Shown: positions 45,332-54,875 of the stretch, in pieces | Layout: every line of letters begins with the position of its first letter | How positions within the stretch are numbered: position 1 is the first letter of the stretch | From: Pseudomonas sp. NFIX28 | GTDB lineage: Bacteria; Pseudomonadota; Gammaproteobacteria; Pseudomonadales; Pseudomonadaceae | DNA: 64,000 nt | NCBI RefSeq assembly: GCF_900107395.1 | Contig: NZ_FNPW01000004.1 | Span: 1 to 64,000, forward strand | Direction of reading: 5' to 3' | Position numbers and translations under genes: made by a program | Notes under the pieces: generated by a model | What the model saw: only the letters and a program-made list of their open reading frames with translations | Told to the model about the DNA's origin: nothing | The model's database searches: none

Positions 45332-47143
45332 ATGACCAAGACCCTCCGCATCGGCTGTGCCAGCGCCTTCTGGGGCGACACCTCGAGCGCCGCCGCGCAA
45401 CTGGTGCAGGGTGGCCGCCTGGATTACCTGGTGTTCGACTACCTGGCCGAAATCACCCTGTCGATCATGGCCGGCGCGCGGATGAAGGACGCCAATGCCG
45501 GCTACGCCACGGATTTCATCGACATATTGAGCCCGTTGCTGGGCGAGATCGCCCGGCAGGGCATCCGGGTCATCAGCAACGCCGGCGGGGTCAACCCGCA
45601 GGCCTGCGCCGCGGCCCTGCAAGCGGCCTGCGACCAGGCCGGCGTCGCGCTGAAAATCGCCGTGCTGCTGGGCGATGACCTGCAACCCCGCTTCAAGCAA
45701 CTCAGCGGCAGTGGCATTCATGAAATGTTCAGCGGTGCGCCGCTGCCACCGGTCTGCGTGTCCACCAACGCCTACCTCGGCGCCCCGGGGATAGTCGAAG
45801 CCCTGAAGCTGGGCGCGGACATCGTCATCACCGGCCGCGGGGTCGACAGCGCGGTGGTCAGCGCCGCGCTGGTGCATGAATTCGGCTGGTCCTGGCACGA
45901 CTACGACAAACTGGCCCTGGCCGCCCTCGCCGGCCACATCATCGAATGCGGCGCGCAGTGCACCGGCGGCAACTTCACCGACTGGCGCGAGGTGCCGGAC
46001 TACGAACACATCGGTTTTCCCATCGTCGAGGTCGGCGCCGACGGCCAGTTCGTCGTCAGCAAGCCCGAAGGCTCCGGCGGGCTGGTAACGCCGCTGACCG
46101 TCGGCGAGCAACTGCTCTACGAGATCGGCGACCCGCGGGCCTACCTGTTGCCCGACGTGATCTGCGACTTCAGCCAGGTCAAGCTGCACCAGCAGGGCAA
46201 GAACGCAGTCAGCGTGCACGGCGCCAAGGGCCTGCCGCCGACCGGCCAATACAAGGTCAGTGCCACCTACCCGGACGGTTTCCGCTGCACCGCCAGTTGC
46301 CTGATCGCCGGCATCGACGCCGTGGCCAAGGCGCGCCGGGTGAGCCAGGCGATCATCGACAAGACCGCGGAGATGTTCAGCCAGCGCGGCTGGGCGCCCT
46401 ACAGCGAAGTCAATATCGAACTGCTCGGCAGCGAAGCCACTTATGGCCCCCATGGTCAGCGCCAGGACAGCCGCGAAGTGGTGATCAAGCTCGCCGTGCG
46501 CCATCCGGACAAACGCGCGCTGGTGCTGTTTTCCCGCGAGATCGCCCAGGCCGCCACGGGCATGGCCCCGGGCCTGACCGGCATCGTCGGCGGCCGGCCG
46601 ACGGTCTATCCGCTGATCCGCCTGTTCTCGTTCCTGATCGACAAGAGCGCCTGCGCCCTGGAAGTCGAGATGGCCGGCCAGCGCCATCGGGTCGAGCTGC
46701 CCGAACTCGACAGGCTCGACTCCAGCACCCTGCCCGTCGCCCATGCCGTGGCCAGCCCCGTGGGCCGCGCCGATGCCAGCGTGGCGCTGGTCAAGCTGGC
46801 GGTGGCGCGCTCCGGCGACAAGGGCAACCACAGCAATATCGGGGTCATGGCCCGCGCCCCCGAATACCTGCCGTGGATCGCCGAGGCCCTGACACCCGCC
46901 GTGGTAGTGGACTGGATGAGCCATGTGCTGGACCCGGTGCACGGCCGGGTCCAGCGCTGGTACCTGCCGGGCAGCCACAGCCTGAACTTCCTGCTGGAGA
47001 ACGCCCTGGGCGGCGGCGGTGTCGCCAGCCTGCGCATCGACCCACAAGGCAAGGCCTTCGCCCAGCAGTTGCTGGAAATCCAGATCCCGGTGCCGCAGAG
47101 CATCGCCGACGCCGTCAACGAGAGGACGTATCGTGGCTTATGA
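45332..47143 (+). CDS. atuA: AtuA, acyclic terpene utilisation protein
   Basis: A 603-residue protein of the AtuA family (DUF1446). It begins [28 protein letters not shown] with [19 protein letters not shown] and [16 protein letters not shown] further in; the C-terminal extension is [31 protein letters not shown] (about 485-515). AtuA is required for growth on citronellol and geraniol in P. aeruginosa, but its reaction is not established. It is the first gene of the atuABCDEF unit, directly downstream of two AtuR operators, and overlaps atuB by 11 bases. Confidence 0.94.
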   Translation: MTKTLRIGCASAFWGDTSSAAAQLVQGGRLDYLVFDYLAEITLSIMAGARMKDANAGYATDFIDILSPLLGEIARQGIRVISNAGGVNPQACAAALQAACDQAGVALKIAVLLGDDLQPRFKQLSGSGIHEMFSGAPLPPVCVSTNAYLGAPGIVEALKLGADIVITGRGVDSAVVSAALVHEFGWSWHDYDKLALAALAGHIIECGAQCTGGNFTDWREVPDYEHIGFPIVEVGADGQFVVSKPEGSGGLVTPLTVGEQLLYEIGDPRAYLLPDVICDFSQVKLHQQGKNAVSVHGAKGLPPTGQYKVSATYPDGFRCTASCLIAGIDAVAKARRVSQAIIDKTAEMFSQRGWAPYSEVNIELLGSEATYGPHGQRQDSREVVIKLAVRHPDKRALVLFSREIAQAATGMAPGLTGIVGGRPTVYPLIRLFSFLIDKSACALEVEMAGQRHRVELPELDRLDSSTLPVAHAVASPVGRADASVALVKLAVARSGDKGNHSNIGVMARAPEYLPWIAEALTPAVVVDWMSHVLDPVHGRVQRWYLPGSHSLNFLLENALGGGGVASLRIDPQGKAFAQQLLEIQIPVPQSIADAVNERTYRGL

Positions 47144-48017
47144 CTCGATTTTCAAACCCGACCTGTTCGCCGGCCAGACCATAGTCGTCACCGGCGGCGG
47201 CAGCGGTATCGGGCGTTGCACCGCCCATGAACTGGCGGCCCTCGGCGCCCGCGTGCTGCTGGTGGGGCGCAAGGCGGACAAGCTGCACAAGGTGGCCGCG
47301 GAGATTGCCGAAGACGGCGGCCAGGCCAGCGGGCATGCCTGCGATATCCGTGACGAGGAAGCGGTCAAGGCCCTGGTCGGCGGGTTGGTCCGTGACCACG
47401 GGCCGTTGCATGGCCTGATCAACAATGCCGGCGGGCAGTACCCCTCGCCCCTGGCCTCGATCAATCAGAAAGGCTTTGAAACCGTGCTGCGCACCAACCT
47501 GGTGGGCGGTTTTCTGATGGCCCGGGAAGTCTTCAACCAGTCGATGAGCAAGCATGGCGGCAGCATCGTCAACATGCTCGCCGACATGTGGGGCGGCATG
47601 CCCGGCATGGGCCATTCCGGCGCCGCGCGCTCGGGGATGGACAACTTCACCAAGACCGCCGCGTTCGAATGGGGCCATGCCGGGGTGCGGGTCAACGCCG
47701 TGGCGCCGGGCTGGATCGCTTCCAGCGGCATGGACACCTACGAAGGCGCGTTCAAGGCCGTGATCCCGACCCTGCGCGAGCACGTGCCGCTCAAGCGCAT
47801 CGGCACCGAATCGGAAGTCAGCGCCGCCATCGTCTTCCTGCTCAGCCCGGCGGCGGCCTTCATCAGCGGCAGCACCTTGCGCATCGACGGCGCCGCCAGC
47901 CTCGGCAACCGTGCCTGGCCGCTGCACAAGGCGTCCCATAGCGAGCCCTACAACGGCTTCCACCGCGCCTACCTGCCGGATGTGCTGAAGGACGAGCCCT
48001 TCAAGGACGGGAAATAA
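47133..48017 (+). CDS. atuB: AtuB, SDR-type oxidoreductase of terpene catabolism
   Basis: A 294-residue short-chain dehydrogenase starting at GTG inside the end of atuA, after AGAGGACGTATC. The cofactor motif [16 protein letters not shown] is at about residues 18-33, [10 protein letters not shown] near 98, and the active-site region reads [19 protein letters not shown]. As in 2,4-dienoyl-CoA and trans-2-enoyl-CoA reductases of this subgroup, the usual Tyr is replaced, so it may act on a CoA thioester intermediate. It is the second gene of the operon, equivalent to PA2887; the step it catalyses is inferred. Confidence 0.92.
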   Translation: MAYDSIFKPDLFAGQTIVVTGGGSGIGRCTAHELAALGARVLLVGRKADKLHKVAAEIAEDGGQASGHACDIRDEEAVKALVGGLVRDHGPLHGLINNAGGQYPSPLASINQKGFETVLRTNLVGGFLMAREVFNQSMSKHGGSIVNMLADMWGGMPGMGHSGAARSGMDNFTKTAAFEWGHAGVRVNAVAPGWIASSGMDTYEGAFKAVIPTLREHVPLKRIGTESEVSAAIVFLLSPAAAFISGSTLRIDGAASLGNRAWPLHKASHSEPYNGFHRAYLPDVLKDEPFKDGK

Positions 48018-48020
48018 GCC

Positions 48021-49637
48021 ATGCCAGTCATACAGTCCCAGCTCGATCCCCACGGTCCGCAGTTCCAGCAGAACCGCGAAGCGATGCTGGCCGGCATCGC
48101 GCAGCTGCGCCAACTGGAACAGAACCTGCTGGCCAAGGCCGCCGAGGCCAAGGCGAAATTCGAAAAGCGCGGGCAGCTGTTGCCCCGCGAACGCCTCAAC
48201 CTGCTGCTGGACCCCGGCGCGCCCTTTCTCGAACTGGCGAGCCTGGCCGGCTACAAGTTGCACGACGACAAGGACGGCAGCCAGGCCGGTGGCGGGTTGA
48301 TCGCCGGCATCGGCTACGTCAGCGGCGTGCGGGTACTGGTGGTGGCCAATAACAGCGCGATCAAGGGAGGCACCATTTCCCCCAGCGGTCTGAAAAAGTC
48401 CCTGCGCCTGCAACAGATCGCCATGGAAAACAAACTGCCGGTGGTGACCCTGGCCGAAAGCGGCGGCGCCAATCTCAATTACGCGGCGGAGATCTTCGTC
48501 GAAGGCGCACGCAGTTTCGCCAACCAGGCGCGCATGTCGGCCATGGGCCTGCCGCAGATCACCGTGGTGCATGGCTCGGCCACCGCCGGCGGGGCCTACC
48601 AGCCGGGGCTGTCGGATTACGTGGTGGTGGTGCGCGGCAAGGCCAAGCTGTTTCTCGCCGGGCCGCCGCTGCTCAAGGCCGCCACCGGCGAGGTGGCCAC
48701 CGACGAAGAACTGGGCGGCGCCGAGATGCATGCGCAGGTGGCCGGCACCGCGGAATACCTGGCAGAAAACGACGGCGACGGCGTGCGCATCGTGCGGGAA
48801 ATACTTGCCGCCCTGCCGTGGAACGCCCGGCTGCCGCTGCAGCCGGCGCAGCCATATGCGGAGCCGCTGTACCCGATCGACGAGCTGCTGGGGCTGATTC
48901 CCGACGACCCGAAAAAACCCTATGACGCCCGGGAAATCATTGCGCGCATCGCCGACGGCTCGAACTTCCTCGAATTCAAGGGCGAATTCGACCAGCAGAC
49001 CCTTTGCGGCCACCTGCAGATCCAGGGCCGTCCGTGCGGCTTTATCGGCAATAACGGGCCGATCACCCCGAAAGGCGCGAGCAAGGCCGCGCAGTTCATT
49101 CAGCTGTGCGACCAGAGCGGCACGCCGCTGCTGTTTTTCCACAACACCACCGGTTTCATGGTCGGCACCGAGTCGGAGCAGCAAGGCGTGATCAAGCACG
49201 GCTCCAAGCTGATCCAGGCGGTGGCCAATGCCCGGGTGCCGAAGCTGACCATCGTGGTCGGCGGCTCCTACGGCGCCGGCAATTACGCCATGTGCGGCCG
49301 CGGCCTGGACCCGCGCTTCATCTTCGCCTGGCCCAACAGCCGCACCGCGGTGATGGGCGGCGCCCAGGCCGGCAAGGTGCTGCGCATCGTCACCGAGGCC
49401 AAGCACGCCAAGCAGGGCCAGGCGGCCGACCCGCAAATGCTGGATATGCTGGAACAGGTCACCGCGCAGAAACTCGACAGCCAGTCCACGGCCTTGTACG
49501 GCAGCGCCAACCTGTGGGACGACGGGCTGATCGACCCGCGGGACACCCGCACCCTGCTCGGCTATTTGCTGGATATCTGCCACGAGGCCGAGGTGCGCCC
49601 ATTGCAGCCCAACAGCTTCGGCGTCGCACGGTTCTGA
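48021..49637 (+). CDS. atuC: AtuC, geranyl-CoA carboxylase beta subunit
   Basis: A 538-residue carboxyltransferase subunit with the two crotonase-like halves of acyl-CoA carboxylases. The N half has RGQLLPRERLNLLLDPG and ESGGANLNYAAEIFVEGARSF; GSATAGGAYQPGLSDYVVVV is the CoA-binding glycine block. The C half has TGFMVGTESEQQGVIKHGSK and VGGSYGAGNYAMCGRGLDPRF. Together with AtuF it carboxylates cis-geranyl-CoA to isohexenylglutaconyl-CoA. The close paralogue LiuB acts on methylcrotonyl-CoA; atu context decides the assignment. The ATG lies three bases after the atuB stop. A REP pair follows the stop. Confidence 0.93.
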   Translation: MPVIQSQLDPHGPQFQQNREAMLAGIAQLRQLEQNLLAKAAEAKAKFEKRGQLLPRERLNLLLDPGAPFLELASLAGYKLHDDKDGSQAGGGLIAGIGYVSGVRVLVVANNSAIKGGTISPSGLKKSLRLQQIAMENKLPVVTLAESGGANLNYAAEIFVEGARSFANQARMSAMGLPQITVVHGSATAGGAYQPGLSDYVVVVRGKAKLFLAGPPLLKAATGEVATDEELGGAEMHAQVAGTAEYLAENDGDGVRIVREILAALPWNARLPLQPAQPYAEPLYPIDELLGLIPDDPKKPYDAREIIARIADGSNFLEFKGEFDQQTLCGHLQIQGRPCGFIGNNGPITPKGASKAAQFIQLCDQSGTPLLFFHNTTGFMVGTESEQQGVIKHGSKLIQAVANARVPKLTIVVGGSYGAGNYAMCGRGLDPRFIFAWPNSRTAVMGGAQAGKVLRIVTEAKHAKQGQAADPQMLDMLEQVTAQKLDSQSTALYGSANLWDDGLIDPRDTRTLLGYLLDICHEAEVRPLQPNSFGVARF

Positions 49638-49738
49638 TGTAGCCGCTGCCGCAGGCTGCGATAAGGCCCGAAGGGTCTTCGAGGGCCTCAAGAGCACGTC
49701 CCCTGCGGGGCCGATCGCAGCCTTCGGCAGCGGCTACA
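49638..49738. repeat. REP pair, family B, inside the atu operon
   Basis: A direct unit at 49638-49662, starting on the base after the atuC stop, and an inverted unit at 49713-49738. A partial copy (AGCGGCTACAG) is near 49771-49781. They fill the 195-bp gap before atuD. Confidence 0.88.
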
Positions 49739-49832
49739 GGGACAGCGAGCAGTTCCGCAAGGGCGGTGTTAGCGGCTACAGCGGTAACAAGGTTCAGGGA
49801 TTGCGTCACTCAACTTGAGGAGAACAATAAAA

Positions 49833-50990
49833 ATGATCTTCACCCAGGAACATGAAGAACTGCGGCGCACGGTGCGCAACTTTGTCGAGCGCGAGATCAA
49901 CCCGCATGTCGAGGCATGGGAAAAGGCCGGGCGCTTTCCGATCCACGAGATTTTCCGCAAGGCCGGCGAGCTGGGCCTGCTGGGTATCTCCAAGCCGGAG
50001 AAATTCGGCGGCATGGGCCTGGACTACAGCTATTCGATCGTCGCCGCCGAAGAGTTCGGCACCATCCATTGCGGCGGCATCCCGATGTCCATCGGCGTGC
50101 AGACCGACATGTGCACCCCGGCCCTGGCGCGCTTCGGCTCCGACGAGTTGCGCGAAGAGTTCCTGCGCCCGGCCATCAGCGGGGAAATGGTCGGCTGCAT
50201 CGGCGTCTCCGAGGTCGGTGCCGGCTCCGACGTGGCCGGGCTCAAGACCACCGCGCGCAAGGACGGCGACGACTATGTGATCAACGGCAGCAAGATGTGG
50301 ATCACCAACTCGCCCTGCGCCGACTTCATCTGCCTGCTGGCCAACACCTCGGACGACAAGCCCCACGTCAACAAGTCGCTGATCATGGTGCCGATGAACA
50401 GCCCCGGCATCAGCCTCAGCCCGCACCTGGACAAGCTCGGCATGCGCAGCTCGGAGACCGCCCAGGTGTTTTTCGACAACGTGCGCGTGCCCCAGCGCTA
50501 CCGCATCGGCCACGAAGGCGCCGGTTTCATGATGCAGATGCTGCAATTCCAGGAAGAGCGGCTGTTCGGCGCGGCCAACATGATCAAGGGCCTGGAATAT
50601 TGCGTCGACAGCACCATCGAATATTGCAAGGAACGCAAGACCTTCGGCAGCGCGCTGATCGACAACCAGGTGATCCACTTCCGCCTGGCCGAGCTGTCCA
50701 CCGAAATCGAATGCCTGCGGGCCCTGGTGTACCAGGCGACCGAGCAGTACGTGCGCGGCCAGGACGTCACTCGCCTGGCGTCCATGGCCAAGCTCAAGGC
50801 CGGGCGCCTGGGCCGCGAGGTCAGCGACAGCTGCCTGCAATACTGGGGCGGCATGGGCTTCATGTGGGACAACCCGGTGGCCCGCGCCTACCGCGACGTG
50901 CGCCTGGTCTCGATTGGCGGCGGCGCCGACGAAATCATGCTGGGGATCATCTGCAAACTCATGGGCATCCTGCCGGGGAAACGCAAATGA
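49833..50990 (+). CDS. atuD: AtuD, citronellyl-CoA dehydrogenase
   Basis: A 385-residue acyl-CoA dehydrogenase flavoprotein. N-terminal helices come first (FTQEHEELRRTVRNFVEREINPHVEAWE), then the FAD-binding block CIGVSEVGAGSDVAGLKTTARKDGDDYVINGSKMWITN (about 119-157). The C-terminal domain carries ERKTFGSALIDNQVIHFRLAEL and LQYWGGMGFMWDNPVARAYRDVRLVSIGGGADEIM (about 330-370). It would oxidise citronellyl-CoA to geranyl-CoA. ATG 49833 (MIFTQEHEEL) follows TTGAGGAGAAC; an upstream in-frame start was rejected. It overlaps atuE by four bases. Confidence 0.94.
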   Translation: MIFTQEHEELRRTVRNFVEREINPHVEAWEKAGRFPIHEIFRKAGELGLLGISKPEKFGGMGLDYSYSIVAAEEFGTIHCGGIPMSIGVQTDMCTPALARFGSDELREEFLRPAISGEMVGCIGVSEVGAGSDVAGLKTTARKDGDDYVINGSKMWITNSPCADFICLLANTSDDKPHVNKSLIMVPMNSPGISLSPHLDKLGMRSSETAQVFFDNVRVPQRYRIGHEGAGFMMQMLQFQEERLFGAANMIKGLEYCVDSTIEYCKERKTFGSALIDNQVIHFRLAELSTEIECLRALVYQATEQYVRGQDVTRLASMAKLKAGRLGREVSDSCLQYWGGMGFMWDNPVARAYRDVRLVSIGGGADEIMLGIICKLMGILPGKRK

Positions 50991-51784
50991 GCCGCCTGCC
51001 CGCCTGCGAAACCCTGCTGCTGGCGCCCCGTGGCGGTGTCCTGCACATCACCCTGGATCGCCCGGACAGCCGCAACGCCATGAGCCTGCAAATGGTCGCC
51101 GAACTGCGCGCGGTGCTGGCGGCGGTCCGTGATGACCGCGGCATTCGCGCCTTGGTGCTGAGCGGCGCCGGCGGGCACTTCTGCGCCGGCGGCGACCTGA
51201 AAGACATGGCCAGTGCCCGTGCCCAGGGCGCCAGTGCCTATCAGGAACTGAACCGGGCGTTCGGCACACTGCTTGAAGAAGCCCAGCACACCCCGCAGGT
51301 GCTGATCGTGCTGCTGCAAGGCGCGGTGCTGGGCGGCGGCTTCGGCCTGGCCTGCGTCAGCGATATCGCCATCGCCGACCATCAGGCGCAGTTCGGCATG
51401 CCGGAAACCAGCCTCGGCCTGCTGCCGGCGCAAATCGCGCCGTTTGTGGTCAAGCGCATCGGCCTGACCCAGGCCCGCCGGCTGGCGCTGACCGCCGCGC
51501 GCTTTGATGGCAGCGAAGCCGAGCGGCTGGGCCTGGTGCATTTTGTCGAAGACGGCCCAGAGGCCCTGGCCGAACGCCTCGATGAAGTGCTGGCCCATGT
51601 GCTGTGCTGCGCGCCCGAGGCCAACGCCGCGACCAAGGCGCTGTTGCTGGCCAGTGCCGAAGAACTGCTGGCGCCCCTGCTCGATCGCGCGGCGGAGCAG
51701 TTCGCCGCCGCCGTTACCGGCGCCGAAGGCATCGAGGGCACCATGGCTTTCGTGCAAAAACGCAAACCGGCGTGGGCCTCATAA
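50987..51784 (+). CDS. atuE: AtuE, isohexenylglutaconyl-CoA hydratase
   Basis: A 265-residue enoyl-CoA hydratase/isomerase family protein. The crotonase signatures are LHITLDRPDSRNAMSLQMVAEL at the N-terminus, the oxyanion-hole strand VLSGAGGHFCAGGDLKDM (about 57-74) and AVLGGGFGLACVSDIAIADHQAQFGMPETSLGLLP (about 111-145), with Glu in GMPETSLG as a likely catalytic acid. It hydrates the product of geranyl-CoA carboxylase. It starts in the ATGA overlap with atuD. A 72-bp gap containing a degenerate REP half (GCAGGAGCGAACTCGCTCGTG, about 51797-51817) separates it from atuF. Confidence 0.93.
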   Translation: MSRLPACETLLLAPRGGVLHITLDRPDSRNAMSLQMVAELRAVLAAVRDDRGIRALVLSGAGGHFCAGGDLKDMASARAQGASAYQELNRAFGTLLEEAQHTPQVLIVLLQGAVLGGGFGLACVSDIAIADHQAQFGMPETSLGLLPAQIAPFVVKRIGLTQARRLALTAARFDGSEAERLGLVHFVEDGPEALAERLDEVLAHVLCCAPEANAATKALLLASAEELLAPLLDRAAEQFAAAVTGAEGIEGTMAFVQKRKPAWAS

Positions 51785-51856
51785 AGCACATCCGTGCAGG
51801 AGCGAACTCGCTCGTGAAACGCCCAACCAGACACCACCGACTTCAGGAACCACCCC

Positions 51857-53818
51857 ATGCCCGCCTTCAGCAAAATCCTGATCGCCAACCGCGGTGAAAT
51901 CGCCTGCCGTATCCAGCGCACCGCCCAAGCCTTGGGTTATCGCACGGTGGCGGTGTTCAGCGACGCCGACGCCGATGCGCTGCATGTGCGGATGGCCGAC
52001 GAAGCGGTGCGCATCGGCCCGGCAGCGGTCCAGCAGTCTTACCTGGACAGCCAGGCGATTCTCGACGCGGCGCGGCGCACGGGCGCCGATGCGCTGCACC
52101 CCGGCTACGGCTTTCTGTCGGAGAACGCCGAGTTCGCCAGCGCCTGCGAGGCCGCCGGCATCACCTTTATCGGTCCCAGCGCCGAGGCCATCGAACTGAT
52201 GGGCAGCAAGCGCCAGTCCAAGCTGGCGATGCTCGCCGCGGGCGTGCCCTGCATCGCCGGCTATCAAGGCGCGGAACAGGACGATGCGACCCTGCAACGC
52301 GAAGCCGAGCGCATCGGCTACCCGCTGATGATCAAGGCCAGCGCCGGTGGCGGCGGACGTGGCATGCGCCTGGTGCAGCGGGCCGACGAGCTGCTGGCGC
52401 AGGTACGCACCGCGCGTTCCGAGGCGCTGCATGCCTTCGGCAGCGATGAGTTGATTCTGGAGCAGGCGCTGATCGAACCGCGGCATGTGGAGATCCAGGT
52501 GTTCGGCGACCGCCACGGGCAGCTGATCTACCTGGGCGAGCGCGATTGCTCGATCCAGCGCCGCCATCAGAAGGTCGTCGAAGAGGCGCCCTGCCCGGTG
52601 ATGACCGCCGAGCTGCGCCAGGCCATGGGCGAGGCCGCCCTCAAGGCCGGCCGCGCGGTGAATTATGTGGGCGCCGGCACCGTGGAGTTTCTGCTCGATG
52701 CGCGGGGGCAGTTCTACTTTCTGGAAATGAACACCCGCCTGCAGGTCGAACACCCGGTCACCGAGATGATCACCGGCCTGGACCTGGTGGCCTTGCAACT
52801 GCAAGTGGCCGCCGGGCAGCCGCTGCCCCTGCGCCAGGAACAGGTCGAGCTCAAGGGCCATGCCATCGAAGTGCGGCTGTACGCCGAGGACCCGGCGCAG
52901 GGTTTCCTGCCGCAAACCGGCCGGGTCCGGCGCTGGGAACCGGCCCTAGGCGCCGAAGTACGCATCGATCACGGCCTGCTGGAAGGCCAGGACATCAGCC
53001 CGTTCTATGACCCGATGCTGGGCAAGCTCATCGCCCACGGCGCCACCCGCGAAGAGGCGCGCCGCAAGCTACTGCGCGCGGTCGAGGACTCGGTGCTGAC
53101 AGGCGTGGCGAGCAACCAGAAACTGTTGGCGAACCTGCTGCGCCATCCCGGCTTTGCCAGTGGCCAATTCAGCACCGCCTTTATCGCCGAACATTTCGCC
53201 GACGACCCCAGCCTGCACCCGCAGCCACCCAGCAGCGCCGAACTGGCCCTGGCCACGGCGCTGTTTTACCGGCACGCGGCCCACCGCCACGGCGCAGCGC
53301 TGGCCGGCTGGCGCAACAATGCCAGCGTGCCGCTGCACTATCGCCTGGGCACGAATGACAACGCCTGGAGCCTGGAAGTGAATAACCAGCAGGCCGGGGC
53401 GCTGCAGATCCAGCACGCCGACGAATGCTTCGAGGTAGAGCTGCTGGAAGCGGATGGCCGCTGGGCTTGCGCAATCATCGACGGCATCCGCCGTCGCTAC
53501 GCCTACACCCTGGAGGCCGGGCAGCTCTGGCTCTTTACCCGCCCTGGCAGCCTGCACCTTGAAGACCTGACCCACGCGCCGGTCACCAGCCAGGCCGGTG
53601 CCCGCAGCGGCACGCTCAAGGCGCCCATGGATGGCGCCATTGTCGACGTGCTGGTCAGCGAGGGGGCGACCGTCAGCAAGGGCCAACTGCTGCTGGTCCT
53701 GGAGGCAATGAAAATGGAGCATCCGCTGAAGGCCGGGATCGATGGCGTGATCAAGCGGCTGCAGGTCAACCTCGGCGACCAGGTGAAAAACCGCCAGGTG
53801 CTGCTGGAGGTGGAATAA
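51857..53818 (+). CDS. atuF: AtuF, geranyl-CoA carboxylase alpha (biotin) subunit
   Basis: A 653-residue subunit. The biotin carboxylase domain (about 1-450) starts FSKILIANRGEIACRIQRTAQALGY and has the ATP-grasp glycine loop KASAGGGGRGMRLV and FYFLEMNTRLQVEHPVTEMITGLDLV. A carboxylase central region follows, then a C-terminal biotinyl domain with LEAMKMEHPLKAG, whose Lys (about 618) carries biotin. It pairs with AtuC. It is the last atu gene here: in P. aeruginosa atuG and atuH follow, but here an exonuclease gene comes next. Confidence 0.94.
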   Translation: MPAFSKILIANRGEIACRIQRTAQALGYRTVAVFSDADADALHVRMADEAVRIGPAAVQQSYLDSQAILDAARRTGADALHPGYGFLSENAEFASACEAAGITFIGPSAEAIELMGSKRQSKLAMLAAGVPCIAGYQGAEQDDATLQREAERIGYPLMIKASAGGGGRGMRLVQRADELLAQVRTARSEALHAFGSDELILEQALIEPRHVEIQVFGDRHGQLIYLGERDCSIQRRHQKVVEEAPCPVMTAELRQAMGEAALKAGRAVNYVGAGTVEFLLDARGQFYFLEMNTRLQVEHPVTEMITGLDLVALQLQVAAGQPLPLRQEQVELKGHAIEVRLYAEDPAQGFLPQTGRVRRWEPALGAEVRIDHGLLEGQDISPFYDPMLGKLIAHGATREEARRKLLRAVEDSVLTGVASNQKLLANLLRHPGFASGQFSTAFIAEHFADDPSLHPQPPSSAELALATALFYRHAAHRHGAALAGWRNNASVPLHYRLGTNDNAWSLEVNNQQAGALQIQHADECFEVELLEADGRWACAIIDGIRRRYAYTLEAGQLWLFTRPGSLHLEDLTHAPVTSQAGARSGTLKAPMDGAIVDVLVSEGATVSKGQLLLVLEAMKMEHPLKAGIDGVIKRLQVNLGDQVKNRQVLLEVE

Positions 53819-53887
53819 GCCGCTAGGCGGATACGTCGGGTTTGGCTACGCTCAAGCCTCATCGGGATGTTGAAGCTGGAGCCTGTG

Positions 53888-54430
53888 ATGCCCCACTGGT
53901 TGGTAATTGATCTGGAAGCCACCACGGACGAAGGAGGCTGGCCGCTGACCGACATGGAAATTATCGAGATCGGCGCCACTCTGGTGAACCGCGAAGGACG
54001 TGAACTGGACCATTTCCAGCGTTTCGTGCGCCCGCTGCGGCGGCCGATGCTGACCCCGTTCTGCCGTGAACTGACCCGCATCACCCAGGCCCAGATCGAC
54101 GGCGCCCAGCCGTTGAGCGAGGTCTGGCCGCTGTTCGAACGCTGGCTGGGCCAGCATCATGCCCGCCTGGAGGGCTGGGCCAGCTGGGGCGACTACGATC
54201 GCAAGCAGTTGCTGCAAGAGTGGCAACGCTCGCAACTGCACAGTGCCCTCGCCCAGCTGCCGCACATGAACCTCAAGCAACGCTTCGCCAAGGCCCGCCG
54301 CCTCGAACGCCCGCTGGGCCTGAACGGCGCGCTGCAACTCGCCGGGCTGCAGTTCACCGGCCAGCAGCATCGCGCCCTGGAAGATGCCCGCAATACGGCG
54401 CGTTTATTGCCTCTGATTCTTCCCGCTTGA
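53888..54430 (+). CDS. DEDDh 3'-5' exonuclease domain protein
   Basis: A 180-residue exonuclease of the KapD/ERI-like group. Exo I motif WLVIDLEATTDEGG is at about 4-17, an exo II region is near GWASWGDYDRKQLLQ (about 97-111), and exo III HRALEDARNTARLLPL is near 161-176, giving Asp, Glu, Asp, His and Asp ligands for two metal ions. It should trim single-stranded RNA or DNA ends. ATG 53888 (MPHWLVIDLEA) follows CTGGAGCCTGTG and was preferred over an ATG 21 bases upstream. It has no functional link with the atu genes before it. Confidence 0.88.
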   Translation: MPHWLVIDLEATTDEGGWPLTDMEIIEIGATLVNREGRELDHFQRFVRPLRRPMLTPFCRELTRITQAQIDGAQPLSEVWPLFERWLGQHHARLEGWASWGDYDRKQLLQEWQRSQLHSALAQLPHMNLKQRFAKARRLERPLGLNGALQLAGLQFTGQQHRALEDARNTARLLPLILPA

Positions 54431-54511
54431 TCCGTCAGCGCAACAGGTGACGCATCTGAAGGCCTTGTGCATACTGGCCGGCCTTTTTGACCCCTTTTTG
54501 AGGAATCGCCC

Positions 54512-54796
54512 ATGTTTAAAGTCAACGAGTACTTCGACGGCACCGTCAAGTCGATTGCCTTCGGCACGGCCGAAGGTCCAGCCACCATTGGCGTCATGGC
54601 TCCGGGCGAATACGAGTTCGGCACGGCCCAACGCGAAATCATGCACGTGGTTTCCGGCGCCCTGACCGTCAAGCTGCCTGACAGCAACGACTGGGAAACC
54701 TTTGCCGCCGGCAGCCAGTTCAACGTTCCTGCCAACAGCAAGTTCCAGCTGAAGGTTGCCGTCGACACCGCCTACCTGTGCGAATACCGCGGCTGA
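54512..54796 (+). CDS. ppnP: pyrimidine/purine nucleoside phosphorylase PpnP
   Basis: A 94-residue one-domain cupin (DUF1255 / UPF0345). The sequence [55 protein letters not shown] and the final [19 protein letters not shown] block (here [17 protein letters not shown]) are diagnostic. PpnP splits many purine and pyrimidine nucleosides with phosphate to free base and ribose-1-phosphate. GAGGAATCGCCC precedes the ATG. A perfect terminator follows. Confidence 0.95.
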   Translation: MFKVNEYFDGTVKSIAFGTAEGPATIGVMAPGEYEFGTAQREIMHVVSGALTVKLPDSNDWETFAAGSQFNVPANSKFQLKVAVDTAYLCEYRG

Positions 54797-54823
54797 TCCC
54801 ACTGGGGACTGCTGGTCGGCAAT

Positions 54824-54857
54824 AAAAATGCCCGTATCTCGCGATACGGGCATTTTT
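54824..54857. terminator. intrinsic terminator between ppnP and the MOSC gene
   Basis: A perfect 15-bp stem AAAAATGCCCGTATC / GATACGGGCATTTTT with a TCGC loop. A-run and T-run on both sides make it bidirectional for the convergent genes. Confidence 0.95.
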
Positions 54858-54875
54858 ATTTGGCGCGCCGCCGAC

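Noticed and set aside
47133..48017. AtuB as a degenerate SDR because it lacks YxxxK
   Set aside because: The HSGAAR motif is normal for the enoyl-/dienoyl-CoA reductase branch of SDRs, so the missing Tyr is a family trait.
47115..49697. 860-residue minus-strand frame opposite atuB and atuC
   Set aside because: A low-complexity antisense shadow; the plus-strand genes have full enzyme signatures.
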